From Rotaria macrura (Eukaryota; Rotifera; Eurotatoria; Philodinida; Philodinidae): a stretch of 64,000 bases of DNA. The stretch is taken from NCBI GenBank assembly GCA_900239685.1, contig OENT01000517.1, positions 40,149 through 104,148 of the forward strand, written 5' to 3'. A program made the position numbers and the translations under genes. This document shows positions 34,870 to 47,289 of the stretch, piece by piece. The notes below the pieces were generated by a model. The model had not been told where the DNA came from. It was given only the letters and a program-made list of their open reading frames with translations, and did not search any database. Every line of letters starts with the position of its first letter. Within the stretch, counting starts at the first letter, position 1.

Positions 34870-37412
34870 ATGTCAGATATTGCACAAACGAATTTCTCGG
34901 AATTAAATTCAATCAATCAAATTCAACAACATATTTCTAATCTTAAAAATCGAACAACTAGTCTAAAAGAATTAATTTTAACAGCTAAAGGAAAATTTAA
35001 TCTATGTAGGACAGATACCGAAGCTATTGAAACACTACTTCAAGCAATAAATAATATTAATTTTGAATATAAAAATTTCAATAAACAAGATCAAGAAAAT
35101 ATACTTTTACTTGGATTAAAACAAAATCTATCACTGAAATCTAATAAAGCTGATTTATTGCAATTGAAAATTTCTATTGATCATCAAATAAAACAATTGA
35201 TTGAACTTAATAAAGAAAATGCTCTAGAATTACAACGAATTAAGTTAATCAAAACTTCTACATGTGAAACTCGTCGAATACAAGCCATTCTTTCCAATAG
35301 ACAATCTTGTCATAAAACAGAACTCAACCGTATGCATTCATATCAAAGTTCTCGACCATATATTACTTTCGAACTTGATGAAATTCGTAAGTATCAACGG
35401 CAAGCATTACTAAAATCACCCTATGGTACCATACCACTTTATAGACGACAAGCATGGGTATCAAAGATGTTTCATTCAGATATCAAAATAAGACTAGATC
35501 TTGTTTCTTTTTAAAAGGCAGCAGCTAACCTATTTTCTGGTCATTCATTGTCTTTACTACATTACATACAGAATTCACTTCGAATGCAAGTAAGCAACTC
35601 TCAATATATTATCTTTGCATGAAATAAAATATGTAACAGAATTTAGTTTCTTTTTTTTTGATGGCAGAAATATCCATTGGTTCTATCTATTAGAACACAC
35701 TGTTTTTTACTGTCATTTTAAGACAACCTCGAGCAAATCAATGAGAAACTAGCTCATGGCATTCTAACGAGACAGTATCAATACACTATCTGTGAGACGT
35801 ATAATGGAAATGTTTTTAATTCAAGTTCAAAAATTCAACCATGATTTTCACCAATAGCATTCTCACCATTGGCGTATATTATATTGAGCAATTTTTTTAG
35901 GTTATCTCTGTATTGTCGATGTAACGACTCTATTGATCATCTCATGAGAAGTCAACGATAATGGTTGTACTGCCAACATCGGTTGTTTCTCTTTTAATAG
36001 AACATCGTCTTCTGTAAAGGAAAAAAAACTTTCTCATTAACATTGATTGGTCTTAATCATTCAGTTTGATATTAGATTTCTAGTGTCCGTGTCCCGAACA
36101 ATAGGAGTGACGTGGCCAGTAGATTTTGATCGCTACCGTACATATTATCAAAATTTTTTCTTGAAATTTCATTTTAAAAAATCAGATCAATTGTCGGTCG
36201 TTGTTTTGAATCAAAATTTTTACTTTATTTAGATACACCATTTAGTAGGTTACGATCCATCTGATACTTATAATCGAAATAAGAAAAAACGAAACAAAGA
36301 AAATTCAAATAATAAACTATTTTACACAAGTGAAGATATAACTATAGTTGGTAATAACAATAAATTATATCGAGGTCATGTTGATTCATGTCAAATAATT
36401 CCATTTAAAACTAAGGAAGAAAAAAAACCTAAAGTAAAAACAAATATTAATGAAAGCAATGATATAAATAAAATTAATTTCGATCAACTTAATCAAACAA
36501 ATAAAACAGTTGCTGATGAGCATTTATTTAATTATTTAGATTGGCACATGCAATTCAATGAACAAGTTATTCGAAAAAATAAATTCATGAGAGCATTAAC
36601 ATTTGCATTGCATAATTTTTTTTCCCTAGGATTTACCCGACGAAATATGTGAACAACTATTTCATCATTGGAAGTCGATTATGTTCGATGAACAATTATG
36701 TGAGTCGAATACAAAATTGACATCAGTTCTGTATCAAGAAAATGATAATGAAGAAGAAACTTTAATCAATACTCATTTTGATTCTTTATCGGAAAGTATT
36801 TGTGAAGATCAATGTATTTGTCGTTATTGTTCATGTAGTTGTGCAACAGATCTTAATGATGAATCTACATGTCTCTGTTCACAATGTTCATGTCAGTGTT
36901 TGAAAGATGTGCACGGTGCCAATCAAGATCATAATGATGACGTATCTGAAATGCATGATCGAACTAGTCTACCGTTAAAAAATGATAATGTTTCAAAAGA
37001 TCATTTGATCAATAGACCACATTTACATGAGAAAATTCCAACGATTCCTACTGATCAAATACCACTTTTAGAACAAAAGCGAGAAATTGAAATGAACAAC
37101 ATCACAATATCAAATGGTTTTATTAATCGAGTTGACGAATGGATCGAACAATTTGATCTTTATCAAAGTATGAAATGACACAGCGAAACAAGCATTTGAA
37201 CTCTTAATATGCTATTTGAAATCTTTCCAGATGCATTGCCATCGTCATCAATACTTGGAAAGCATGATCGCCCGATATTGAAAAAATTGTCTCAGTTTCA
37301 AATACCTCCTTCGACTGTTTGTGGATTGAATATGAAATTGAATCCAATTGAATTAGATGATCCTGTACATTTTCGACAAAAAATTCTCGATCGTCATCGG
37401 CTACGACCATAA
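34870..37412 (+). CDS. Multi-exon coiled-coil gene with a duplicated Cys cluster, unrecognised (5' and 3' parts joined provisionally)
   Basis: The 5' exon opens at ATG 34870 and reads 196 codons to a GTATCA donor at 35458 (or 214 to a stop at 35514). It is strongly helical (LKNRTTSLKELILTAKGKFN; LKISIDHQIKQLIELNKENA) and ends KSPYGTIPLYRRQAW. The 3' exons are secure with each other: 36233-36565, 36630-37167 and 37231-37412 join in phase (NEQ/DLPDEICEQL, LYQ/NALPSS) to TAA. Two tiny phase-0 exons could bridge the parts: 35572-35589 (NSLRMQ) and 35668-35679 (KYPL), giving 556 residues in all. The 3' part contains VGYDPSDTYN, a Lys/Asn-rich stretch and the cluster CICRYCSCSC...CLCSQCSCQC. No known family recognised. 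If the bridge is wrong, these are two genes. Confidence 0.5.
36813..36899 (+). other. Tandem CxCxxCxCxC motifs
   Basis: Bases 36813-36842 encode CICRYCSCSC and bases 36870-36899 encode CLCSQCSCQC, separated by nine residues (ATDLNDEST). Both follow C-x-C-x-x-C-x-C-x-C, ten Cys in 29 residues, inside an otherwise Cys-poor, Asp/Asn-rich protein with no secretion signal. The spacing resembles metallothionein-type thiolate ligands. Metal binding is inference. Confidence 0.8.
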
Positions 37413-38005
37413 TGCATACCTGAAACAACAGGATCATTTCTTTTTTTTTCCTTTTTCAAAAATTAATTAAACATTTCTTTGGTTTCTGTTCTAGTCAGAT
37501 ATTGAATTTTCTTAATAAATTAGAAAGTCATTTCTTTGAATTCAATAAGCAAAAAGAAAAGTATAAAAAAGAAAAACAAAGAGAAACAAGCAACCATTAT
37601 AAAAAATAATTTCAGCATGCAAATCATTACTTTTGCCATCACACAACACACTTGTGTAGCATTGTTATTACAGTATGGTAATTGATTGCTACTTTCACAT
37701 GCACTTAGAGAAAAAAACCTTTGTGGACGAAATAGAGAGAGAGAGAGGGGGGTAGAGAAACATAGAGAGCGAACAGTGAGTTTACAGACATCCGTAGTTC
37801 TTTTTTTTTCTTGTCGTAGTGGTGTTGTTGTTGTTACAGTTGCTGTTGTTATTGTTCATTTTTTTCTCCTCTTTTGGGTGTCTCCTTTTTTGAATCAACA
37901 CCATCGTTATTATTATTGTTGCTGTTAACAGTTCGATCAGTCAAGCATCGTGCAACGAATCTTCATATATAGAAAAAAGAGAAGTTCAAAATAATTTTCT
38001 TCCCA
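37413..38005. other. Short intergenic stretch with GA and TTG simple repeats
   Basis: About 0.6 kb between two plus-strand genes. It contains a GAGAGA/GGGG run at about 37733-37753 and GTTGTT/GTTATT repeats at about 37822-37925. It probably holds the 3' end of the upstream gene and the promoter of the downstream gene; no polyadenylation signal could be assigned with confidence. Confidence 0.5.
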
Positions 38006-39192
38006 ATGATAACTGAAATCGTAAACGTCCCATCGATTACTAAGTCGAAGTAAGAACATTCGAATCGATTGTTACTGAGTTACAAGAAAAAAAACAAAAT
38101 ATTTCAGATACGGCAATGATCCGTTGAAAAATGACTGGAATGATTTTCAACATCTTGCAACACAAAGCCGTTATGCATCAACGACAACATTATCTGGGTA
38201 GATATCTTTTTGAACTCATAAGAAAATATAAGCGTTGTTCTTTGTTTCTTGTGTTTCACTTTAGACTTCCAGCCAATCGATTTAAATTAGCATCGATTAA
38301 AAAACAATTGTATAATCCTAAACTACCAACTCTTCGACGTATGGCCCGCGATGATGTTTTGTGCCGTCTGGCTGATGAACATTCTCGACATACGACTGCA
38401 TTAACTGAAGGTTCAAAAATTCATGTTTCTTCAAAAAAGCATAAGTTTTTAGTTTATGTTCTTGATTTAGAATACTTTGAAAATTTTGATCCAACTAGAG
38501 ATGATGCATACATTGAATTGTTTGGATTAGTTAGTAAAAGAAATCAATCGGATTACTGTTTCAAGAGCTTGTCTTTTACAAAAATTTTAGAACTGGCACG
38601 ATGCAGGTAAAACATTAATGAATTTGGACGATTCTGCATCGGTACAACAAGAAGATATTCCAGTATTTGGTGCCAGGTTCGGAGAAGTTATTATAGAAAT
38701 TAAAATACAATATCTACATGTAGATTACGACCAGATAAGTCTCAAATAGACACACGTCCAACTCAAAGTAAACTCTATAGAAGTCCATCATTATCGTGTT
38801 TATCACCGTCAGCAACTTTAACAAAGCCACTTAGATACAGTTATCGTAACTATGGTAGCGGTACGTTTGATCAATCTACTAAACATACAATGTGGCCAAG
38901 AGTAAGATTCGTATTCATAAATGAGTATTATTTTTCTTTCGCTGTTTTTTATTTGTAGCTTCATATGAACACAAAAAATTCTTTTGATTCAATCAATCGA
39001 ATGCCTTTGCCGAGTCAAATGCAGGTGAAATTTTCAGAAGATAATTAAATTTGTTTGGTTTTTAACTAAAAAGTATTGCTTATTTAGAATATATTCCGTT
39101 CAGCAAGTATGAGTACAAGTGTTTCAAGTGCTCCATGGAAACCAAACGGGCCTATTGATCTTAAAAATGGTTCAAAGATATCTCGAATTTAA
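38006..39192 (+). CDS. Eight-exon gene, 257 residues, unrecognised
   Basis: Exons 38006-38049, 38108-38197, 38265-38410, 38471-38529, 38591-38676, 38724-38901, 38959-39024 and 39088-39192 are consistent in phase throughout (774 nt). Start MITEIVNVPSITKSKYGN, then PLKNDWNDFQHLATQSRY, RFKLASIKKQLYNPKLPTLR, ARDDVLCRLADEHSRHTTAL, an acidic segment (FENFDPTRDDAYIELFGL), NWHDAGKTLMNLDDSA, and a Ser/Pro-rich tail (SPSLSCLSPSATLTKPLRYS ... SAPWKPNGPIDLKNGSKISR). No signal peptide, membrane span or catalytic motif is visible; it looks cytosolic or cytoskeletal. The 5-exon to 6-exon junctions use weaker GTTAGT and GTTCGG donors. I do not recognise the family. Confidence 0.7.
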
Positions 39193-41358
39193 ACAAGCAC
39201 AAAAAGATATTATTTAGAACAGTCTTTCAATTTCACTTTAGTGCTTCGTGTTGCGATAAAAAAAATGCTTCAGTATAATTAATAGTGGTTTGTTTTGACT
39301 AAGAATGAGAGTAGAACAAGAGTTTTCTTTTTGCTCTCATACTAACAGATGAGCTGTGCTCGATTTATATTATTTGATATTAATAAAATGAGAATCAACA
39401 TTTGAAGTACGATACACAAGGAACTGTAGAAAATAATTCCTTATTTTTTTTTCTTTTTTCTTTCTTTATTAATTGATTAACAAATAAATTGAATATGGAA
39501 ATTATCCTTCGCAAAAATCACAAAGCAAACAGAAATTTTTATTAAAATAACAGTAAAATACACATGTTTATATCGAAACTAGTGTTTTTTCTAGTTCTCA
39601 ATCGTTATATACTGTTTGTTTTTCGTATTTATGTTACTATTAGTTTAACTTAATATGAAAAGAACCATACGAAAGTCGATCATGTTGACATAACGAAAGA
39701 AATGAGAAATAATATTTCCAATACAATACACACATTAAAGGATGATCATTTTTCTTATTGCATTCATGCAGTGGAAGGAGTGAACTGGAAAAAGAACAAA
39801 GTTCTTTTAACAGAAAACGGCTTTTTGCACGACTCTTGTTTATTTCAATACCTAATTATGTATACTATGATCATTATAATATCAAAATAGAAAAGATTTT
39901 AAGTCAAATTATATTGATTAAATTATGTTTTACTTCAGAATTGATCAGAAGATCTAGAATAGACTGAAGGATTAATAATTTAATAATTTGATATGATGAA
40001 ATACATATAATAAATATTCTATAGATAGTTTATCATCAAATTCGATTTTATTTATCATCATTTATGCATATCCTATTGGAAAGCGATCAATTTCATCGAC
40101 GATTAGCAGACCCATAAAATAAGAACGCAAGATTGATTCATGAAATTAACTGATTGAATTTCTGGAGTAATCATTCCATTTAAAAAAAAGCCATTATTTC
40201 CTCGATCTTTTTCTCATTGAAACATGTTATTATCTAAAGTTCCACTTAAGTTGTGTTGTTGACATATTTCTATTGTTGCATGCAGGTAACTGAAAAAAAA
40301 GAATATTATTTATCACAATTTGTTTTCCTTTGCTATCAATTGATTATTTTCTTTTTAGTATCTTTTTTTCCATCGATAAAACCCATGTTAAAGGTTTATT
40401 GAACAGATAGACGCTTATCGTAACTAAACTTTAAATTTTACAAGACGATAATGAAGACTGTTAGCTGCATGAAACGATGTAAACGATTTAATTGTTTTCA
40501 AGCACTTACCAAGAATAGGTATCCTAGCTGTTAATATTCAAAGACATGAGAGACACGTTTCAAAACTTATCTGTGTTTTTTATTATCTGAATGAACTTTA
40601 AAGTAAAAATACAATTCGCTGGCATCATGAAAGCATGAGAAATCTATGTTGGAGTTTCGTGCATCGGAACTCTGCAACAGTTTCGATTTATATGCATTGA
40701 TGACGGAAACATATAGTCTAAACATAAGAATATCCTTTAGGTAGTAATGCATAAATCAATCATCGGGTAACCCATCATGTATCAGATAGCGAAACCATAC
40801 GAAACAAGTCACTAAATGAAAAATACAGCGCCTTTAATATGCCCTGTATATTAGGTAATATCTATTCATATGAACGAGTCTCGACTTGAAACAAGAGCCA
40901 CTACGATAACAAAAAAACAATAGGTTACTAGTTTTTATCCATCACCACAAACATTCATGCTAGTATGTCTACCTTGCCAAAGAGACAATTCGTCTATTCA
41001 ATGGGAGGCTTCCAAAAACTATAATCGTGATGCACTTAGGGATTATTCTTTGTATATCATCTATTCTATAAGGTATTCTTAACACTAAATGTCCGCAATA
41101 CTTCCTACAATTAATCTAGAGAACACTGAGAACTTTTTCGATTGTGTTTTTCATATTGTGAATCTTTCTTTCCATATTTATTTTTATATGATGAAGATCA
41201 TAGACATTCCTCAGAACGGACACAAACGACATAAATAACTAGATATTCACAATTAATAAAATATGAACAAGGACTACCAAATCACATGACAACATCAAAC
41301 TAAACATGCAGTGGCATAACGCTTAAATGTCCTAGGCGCATAAGACAACATCAAACAT
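39193..41358. other. Intergenic, nothing recognised
   Basis: AT-rich sequence between the eight-exon gene and the first GPCR. From about 41150 it becomes homologous to the flank of the second GPCR copy (about 52050 onward). No other gene supported. Confidence 0.5.
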
Positions 41359-42348
41359 TTACTTTTTTTGTGTGGATGTAGCGTTATTAAGTGGTCGAAG
41401 GCTAATAGAATTATTTCCTGCACCTTGGGCAGGGCTGACTTTACCGATTCCGATCAGCTTGAAAATATCTTGTCTCAATATTTTCCTGATTTCACTCGAC
41501 ATGAATACATAAATGTAGAATGTAAATACATAATTGAAGTGATAAAATATTAAAATAACTTGACCAACAAAATTTTCTACTGAAAGACGTACAGCACTTT
41601 TTGGGACTGAAGTCGTCCATTCCAGATAGACACCTTGAAAGCCAAACGGTATTCCAGATATGCTGAGAATAACCAGTTGAGGAATGAGCATCGCACGAAT
41701 TTGTCCAGCAAAACGATGTTGAGTAGTTCGAGCAACAGTCGACTGAAGATTTTTTATGGTACCTCTTGCAGAAAGAGTAATTACTGTGATGGGTGCTATA
41801 CAATAAACAAATGGCAAGAAGAAATACGTGAGAAATTTTGCATATGGACCAGGTAGAAAGATGCAGGCACCACGACGAATATCAGTGTAAAATATGATTG
41901 GTATGTAGACCAAAATCCAAAAGAGGATGTCACAGATGATAATTATTCGAACAACTCGTGGAGAACTCCAGCGATTTCGAAACGCGACTTCTCGAGAAGT
42001 AGCAGCATATTGATCGAATGCAGCCCAACAAGGAAATGATATTGCAGCTACTGTTGTTACATAACGTAAATAGGTATGTTCTTGGCAAGCAGCAANATTT
42101 GTGTTCATCAGCGAGATATTGAACCCATAGACAAGGATCATTTGTATGTAAATAGTTGGCAAATGAATACCTGTTACTATCGCACCTGCCAATAAGTACA
42201 TTATTGTAGTATTCTGTCGAAAGGAACGTTGTCGAGTAAAAACTATAATAGTTAAAAGTGATCCAGCCATTCCAAAGATGAGGAAAGGTATAGCAATTGC
42301 ATAGTTCAGAAGACGACTCAGCAGATCGAACGTGTCTGCATCCGACAT
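41359..42348 (-). CDS. Rhodopsin-like (class A) GPCR, copy A, single exon
   Basis: An intronless ORF of 329 codons with seven hydrophobic segments: TM1 about 14-37 (IPFLIFGMAGSLLTIIVF), TM2 47-72, TM3 93-111, TM4 133-153, TM5 169-192, TM6 217-240, TM7 260-283. Cys88 at the top of TM3 and Cys162 in loop 2 (RRGACIF) fit the conserved disulfide. The TM3 end reads AAFDQYAATS, i.e. DQY in place of DRY. TM7 has NYVFTFYIYVF in place of NPxxY. The tail is Ser/Asn-rich. This pattern is typical of peptide/amine-like receptors expanded in rotifers as I know them; ligand unknown. One unresolved base at 42096 falls in extracellular loop 1 and the frame holds if it is exactly one base. Confidence 0.85.
   Translation of the reverse strand: MSDADTFDLLSRLLNYAIAIPFLIFGMAGSLLTIIVFTRQRSFRQNTTIMYLLAGAIVTGIHLPTIYIQMILVYGFNISLMNTNXAACQEHTYLRYVTTVAAISFPCWAAFDQYAATSREVAFRNRWSSPRVVRIIIICDILFWILVYIPIIFYTDIRRGACIFLPGPYAKFLTYFFLPFVYCIAPITVITLSARGTIKNLQSTVARTTQHRFAGQIRAMLIPQLVILSISGIPFGFQGVYLEWTTSVPKSAVRLSVENFVGQVILIFYHFNYVFTFYIYVFMSSEIRKILRQDIFKLIGIGKVSPAQGAGNNSISLRPLNNATSTQKK
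42096..42096. other. Single unresolved base in GPCR copy A
   Basis: An isolated N directly after GCAGCAA. The homologous position in copy B (52996) also has a single N after the same bases, but is followed there by sequence 28 bases further on. Confidence 0.95.
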
Positions 42349-44814
42349 ATCGTTGAAGAGCGTATGTTATATTCAAGTTTTATCTGTGGAATCAGTAACT
42401 AAATAATTTTCTCTTTCAGCTCAAATTCTGTGTTAATATAAAGCTCCAAACTTCTAAAGTTTATTAATATCGTTTAGGCAGTCTTGCTTTGGTGTAGTTC
42501 CGAGAGCAAAAGAATTTTAAATGATCATCATATATTAATATGTTACTTCACTCTTGTTGATAAAACTCACAGGAAATCCGGATCATTTTCTCTAGTCGAG
42601 CAGATAGGATTCATTTAATTATGTTTGCTCGTTTATTAAAACTCCGAGTATCATATGCACTAGGCAATAATCACAGCTAAATTTATTTTTCTTTATGAAA
42701 AAATTTCATACACCAATAAGGTAGACATAAAAATATAATGAGTTGCTACGTAGTTACTATGGAAGTAATGGATGCAATTACATGATAGGTTTGCTTATTT
42801 CATTTACTTCAATGTATCGTGTTAAAGATAATGCGTTGTAATGAATTATTTAATAATATTATTGCATTTACATGCATGAAATAAATTATATTATCTTAAA
42901 AGTACATCCATTATCTGCAAAAACTGAATAATAACTTCGTATTTTACAGTTGAGAACTAAAAATATCTCAGTAGAAAGGTTAATGCATTTTATTATGCAA
43001 GTGCAACTTGTAGACGATAGAACTGTAATTTTTGAAAGATCTTTTAAGATAGACTTACATCTAATTATGAAAATATCGAATGTTTTACGATGAATTTTCA
43101 TCTCCTGAAAAAGTATCTTGAAGGTTACTTTCAAGTATTTTTGCAAATATTTTAAAAGAGAATCATATGTTGAAGACAAATGGAAAATTTATCAGAAGAA
43201 AAAGCTGTTAATTACATTAAGGAATAAGATGTTTGAAAGAAATCCGTGGCACATAAACGTAGGTTCAAAAGATTCAAAGTAGACATCCGTAGGTATTTTT
43301 GTAAATCCATTTTGTCCTGTGTAATATGCGATCGAAGCAAAAGATTAATTTCAGTAGATTGACTAAATTTTATGCTGGAAAAACTCGTATTAGCATTACA
43401 CGAAGCAATTAAAAACAATGTACTCGCATTCAACCACCACCATTTATCTCATCGATTCATCAAACAAATCAGATAGCTCGCTTAGAATTAGTGCCTTATT
43501 CTTCATTGCGTTAAATAGTTCTCAAGGTTTTCTCTCTTGCTACATCGAACCGTGAAGAATGGGTACCAAATTACAGGTAAGCAGATCTCGACAAAGTATT
43601 TGCGAATGATTTGATAACAATCGGTTTTCTTCGCTAGTTTGATTTCAACTAGATGTATCGAAATCGAACTGAGTTGTTAATATACTATTTACCATACTAT
43701 AAAAATGCTGCACTTCTATAGTTTGGAATCTATTCATTACAATAATACAAGTCGCTGTCTTCTATCCCATGTTTTTAAAGCCTATATCAGTTGACAAGAG
43801 TGCTCAAGGATGTCTGCTTTGAACTTGTTGAAACTTCTTTTATCAAATAGAATTTTTTTTGAACCTTTCTTGTTCGCTCTAGATCTAATAAAATAGAATT
43901 TTAGTACTCAATTTTTTTCCTGGCTATTCATTCGAGTGTCCAATCGAAATTCCATTAGCATTATCAACTGCTTTTATACAATCCAAATATCTCAAATTCC
44001 CTGTGTTCTTTTGAACTTGATTTTTGATTCCGAAATGAATTCAACATTTCTCTATAGATTCATTTAGTTTCCACCAGAATAATAATCAGATATGTGTGAG
44101 CAGACGTTGAAAAACGAAAATCTACTTCGGAATTTTCCCCATGCCACACTCGTCTCAATTACACCATAACAACCAAACTGCATAGAACGGAGTAAAGCAA
44201 CATATTGTCGATTGCAAACTCGTGATTCTCTCGATCCAGCCTCATATCAGTGCGGACTGATCTAATCGAACTCTATCTATTGCTGTTTTCTGGCCTTCAT
44301 TATTCTAGATATCATTGTGATTTTCTTTTATATTTTTTTACACATAATGCAGTGTATCACAGGTATCAATTTCATCATTTAACGCTATTATCTCACCGTT
44401 ACTCAAAAAACCACATGAATTATGTGAACACAAGCAATGACTAGAGAAATTCATAACATGCCATGAATTTTTGATTGAATCTCTACTGAGTCTTGAATTA
44501 TGAAAAAAAATTGCACTTTTTTCTAACATATTATAGTTCATTAGCCTTGGAAGCTCAATGTCACCCTTTAGCGACCCTCGTGAGATTAATACATTCATAT
44601 TTCATGGATCTATAGTCTATATCCTTAGAATCTGAAAAGTAGAAGTAGTTCAACTCTGTATCAATTGTGAATATTTTGCGTCCTAGTTTTACATAAGACG
44701 ATTGTAGTCGATAAGTGTGACTTAAACTAGTTTGTTTACTGCAACTTTAGTAAAATACCTTGCACATTGAAACAAACGTTGACTTTCTTGTTTCATTTCA
44801 GTACGAAGTACAGT

Positions 44815-45497
44815 ACTAGTGGCAGTTACACAACGAAAATGATTAAAAAACAGTTGGATTCTTTGCTTAACGACAACATAGATCACTATCAACTAAACAA
44901 AAAAAATCATGCATTACAAAATATATAGTTTCACCGCGGCGATCCAAAATTTACAAGAGCACATGTTCAGAAATTTATGTTTCATTGTGAATTTCGACAA
45001 TCATTGACAGTGTCTACACTATGATTTGTTCTGAATATTCCATGAATTTCTCTTCGCTAGCTGGGATCAACTAGTGATAGAGTAAAAACGATGAAATCGG
45101 TCGAACGTTGAAAATAATATCTATGGTACATTAACCCCATACGAATAGAATGCGAAAGAGAATGATGGTGAAATCTAGTCGAAGTCAACAAATATATTAA
45201 TCGGAAGAACTCGAATTGCTTTTGAAGCTGATGGTATGAGTTTGTATCGAAAAAATCACATGGGTTTCGTCGAAAATATGTTTTTCTTCTGGATAACTCC
45301 AAGCATTTTCTGTGTCCATAGTGGCGTACGCATATGTGGGAAGAGAGTACAACGGAAAAAAACTCTGAAATAGGTATTTGTATTCAAGCTGATGATCGCT
45401 CAAATCGTATTATTAATTGATGGGAACAAAATGGATTCATAGAAAAATGTTCGATCTATTCCCGCATCAAAAAAGTGTTAAAGTAGGAGCATGCATG
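44815..45497 (+). pseudogene. Decayed coding region, family not recognised
   Basis: After a TTTCAG acceptor, a plus-strand frame reads STKYSTSGSYTTKMIKKQLD, LLNDNIDHYQLNKKNH, then a stop, then HRGDPKFTRAHVQKFMFHCE and another stop. Further on, TRIAFEADGMSLYRKNHMGF and (another frame) EIGICIQADDRSNRI/stop/WEQNGFIEKCSIYSRIKK. The sense-like composition with interspersed stops and frame changes suggests a dead gene. It could be partly chance in AT-rich DNA. Confidence 0.3.
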
Positions 45498-47289
45498 TGG
45501 AAATATTAGAGTATTTTTGTAAAAAAATCCACATGGTGATGGAATCGGGTTTAGTTACTGTCTATCATACTCTCAACAGTATCATTTAACAAAATCCAAT
45601 GACCTATCATATTTTCTTTAGAGTAAAAGCATATTCTTCCGTACAAACATGATCTGTGCATATTAGTTATTTGATATGTCTCAGGTTTTCTCAGTTAAAC
45701 AATAACCAAATTAAGACAATAAAGGAATATTCGTGATCGATTTTTTGATCCCTGTCAAATCAAATAATCTCAAAAGTTCTTTCGTTTCTCATTCGTTAAT
45801 AATGGGAAACACTAAATTATTTCTAACTCAAATGCATCTCTATTATGATAATTAGTTGAACAATAATAAGACACTTGTGAGATGGCAGCATTTAAAGTTA
45901 AATATAGTATAAAAAGAAAATGAAGCCTGATTAGTAGGGTTAGGGTAGTAATAAAAGGATCACGAAGCAAGGTATCAAATAGAGTGGATGAATACAGTGT
46001 AACTTGCAAAATTATATGCATTGTTCTATAGGACGAAACCATGCTTGCTTCAGAGTACCGAAATTGACAATGTACAAATAGAACACATATATTGTTCCCT
46101 TTAATTTTGATTCATCCGATTTCATTCAGAGGTAAAGCGTATTGATAATCAATTATCTTGTTATTTAAAACTCATTATGACTCATTCCATTGGTGCATGT
46201 GCTTTTTACTATTCTCTTGAACATTACATTTGAAACTAGCCATGAGTTGTTGTGATTCGACTCAAAATCGTATTCCTGATTTGTATAGAATTTTATTTCA
46301 AAAGAAACTTAATTTTATCCGTGAACAATTACACTATAAGAACAACCTCGGTATTATCTTGTTGGATAGTTATCTTGATTGACTTTCATTTGTATCCAGA
46401 CATGTCCTGCATCTAATAAGTTTTCATCTATATAGCTAACGGCATACACCTCCATCTTACAGTATGCTCAATTAAAATATGTTGTTCAGCTTAAAATGAA
46501 ATTAAAACATCTTGATGCTCTAAGTATGCGACGGGTATATTCGATGCCGGTTCAGTTGGGTTTCATATAAATCCTTGCGGCTTCTCTACGATTAAAATTT
46601 ATTATCAAAGGCGTCATCGATGATGAAGGATCATATAATCCATTCGTGGTGTTATTTCAGATTACTCTACATCTAAAAGAACGTAGCCATAGATTCTACT
46701 AAAACATACAGTATAAAGATATGGAGTCAAATTTGTCATAGAAAGTTCACTTGTATTGTACACCCAATGCTATCAAAGGTATCGATATTTCGTGAGAACG
46801 TTTCTTTTCATATCGCGAATCTGACTGGGTTTTTATGAGGGATGGATTATTATTCCCTCGTATGATCAATCGATGAATTTAATTGTATAAATTCATGTAG
46901 CTACATATTTTTCTCAATAAAATCTCCAAATCAGGAATCTCGGCCATTAAGATCATCCTATTCGATGGTAGTCTACCAAATCTATGAAATTGTTGTTGAT
47001 CTATAGTAATAATGCTTTAAATGTGTATAACTTTCTAGTGTCCTTTCGACTAATGGAACTGCTTGTCAGGAGTCTGTCATCCAGAGATTCTGTTCATGAG
47101 AGAAAAGCTTCAACATTATATTACTATGAAGTTCCTATTCCGCAGATTCAATAATTAATCCAATCCTAGATCTATTTTCAGACGACCATACCCGCATCAT
47201 TGCACCGTTTCCGGACAGAATGCTTGAAAACTGGGCTCATACATGCAGTTTTAATATGCTGCATGCAAATTTGTAGCCTGAATATAGCT

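Larger units (their letters stand above)
41150..42420. repeat. Duplicated GPCR block, copy A (partner about 52050-53290)
   Basis: Same orientation as its partner, about 10.9 kb apart. From about 41636 to 42320 the copies differ at only one or a few bases; on both sides (41150-41635 and 42325-42420) they differ every few bases and by indels. The flanking homology includes the 3' UTR (CAACATCAAACATTTAC immediately after the stop). Confidence 0.85.

Noticed and set aside
45935-45955. GGGTTAGGGTAG as a telomeric repeat
   Set aside because: Only two partial units; not an array.
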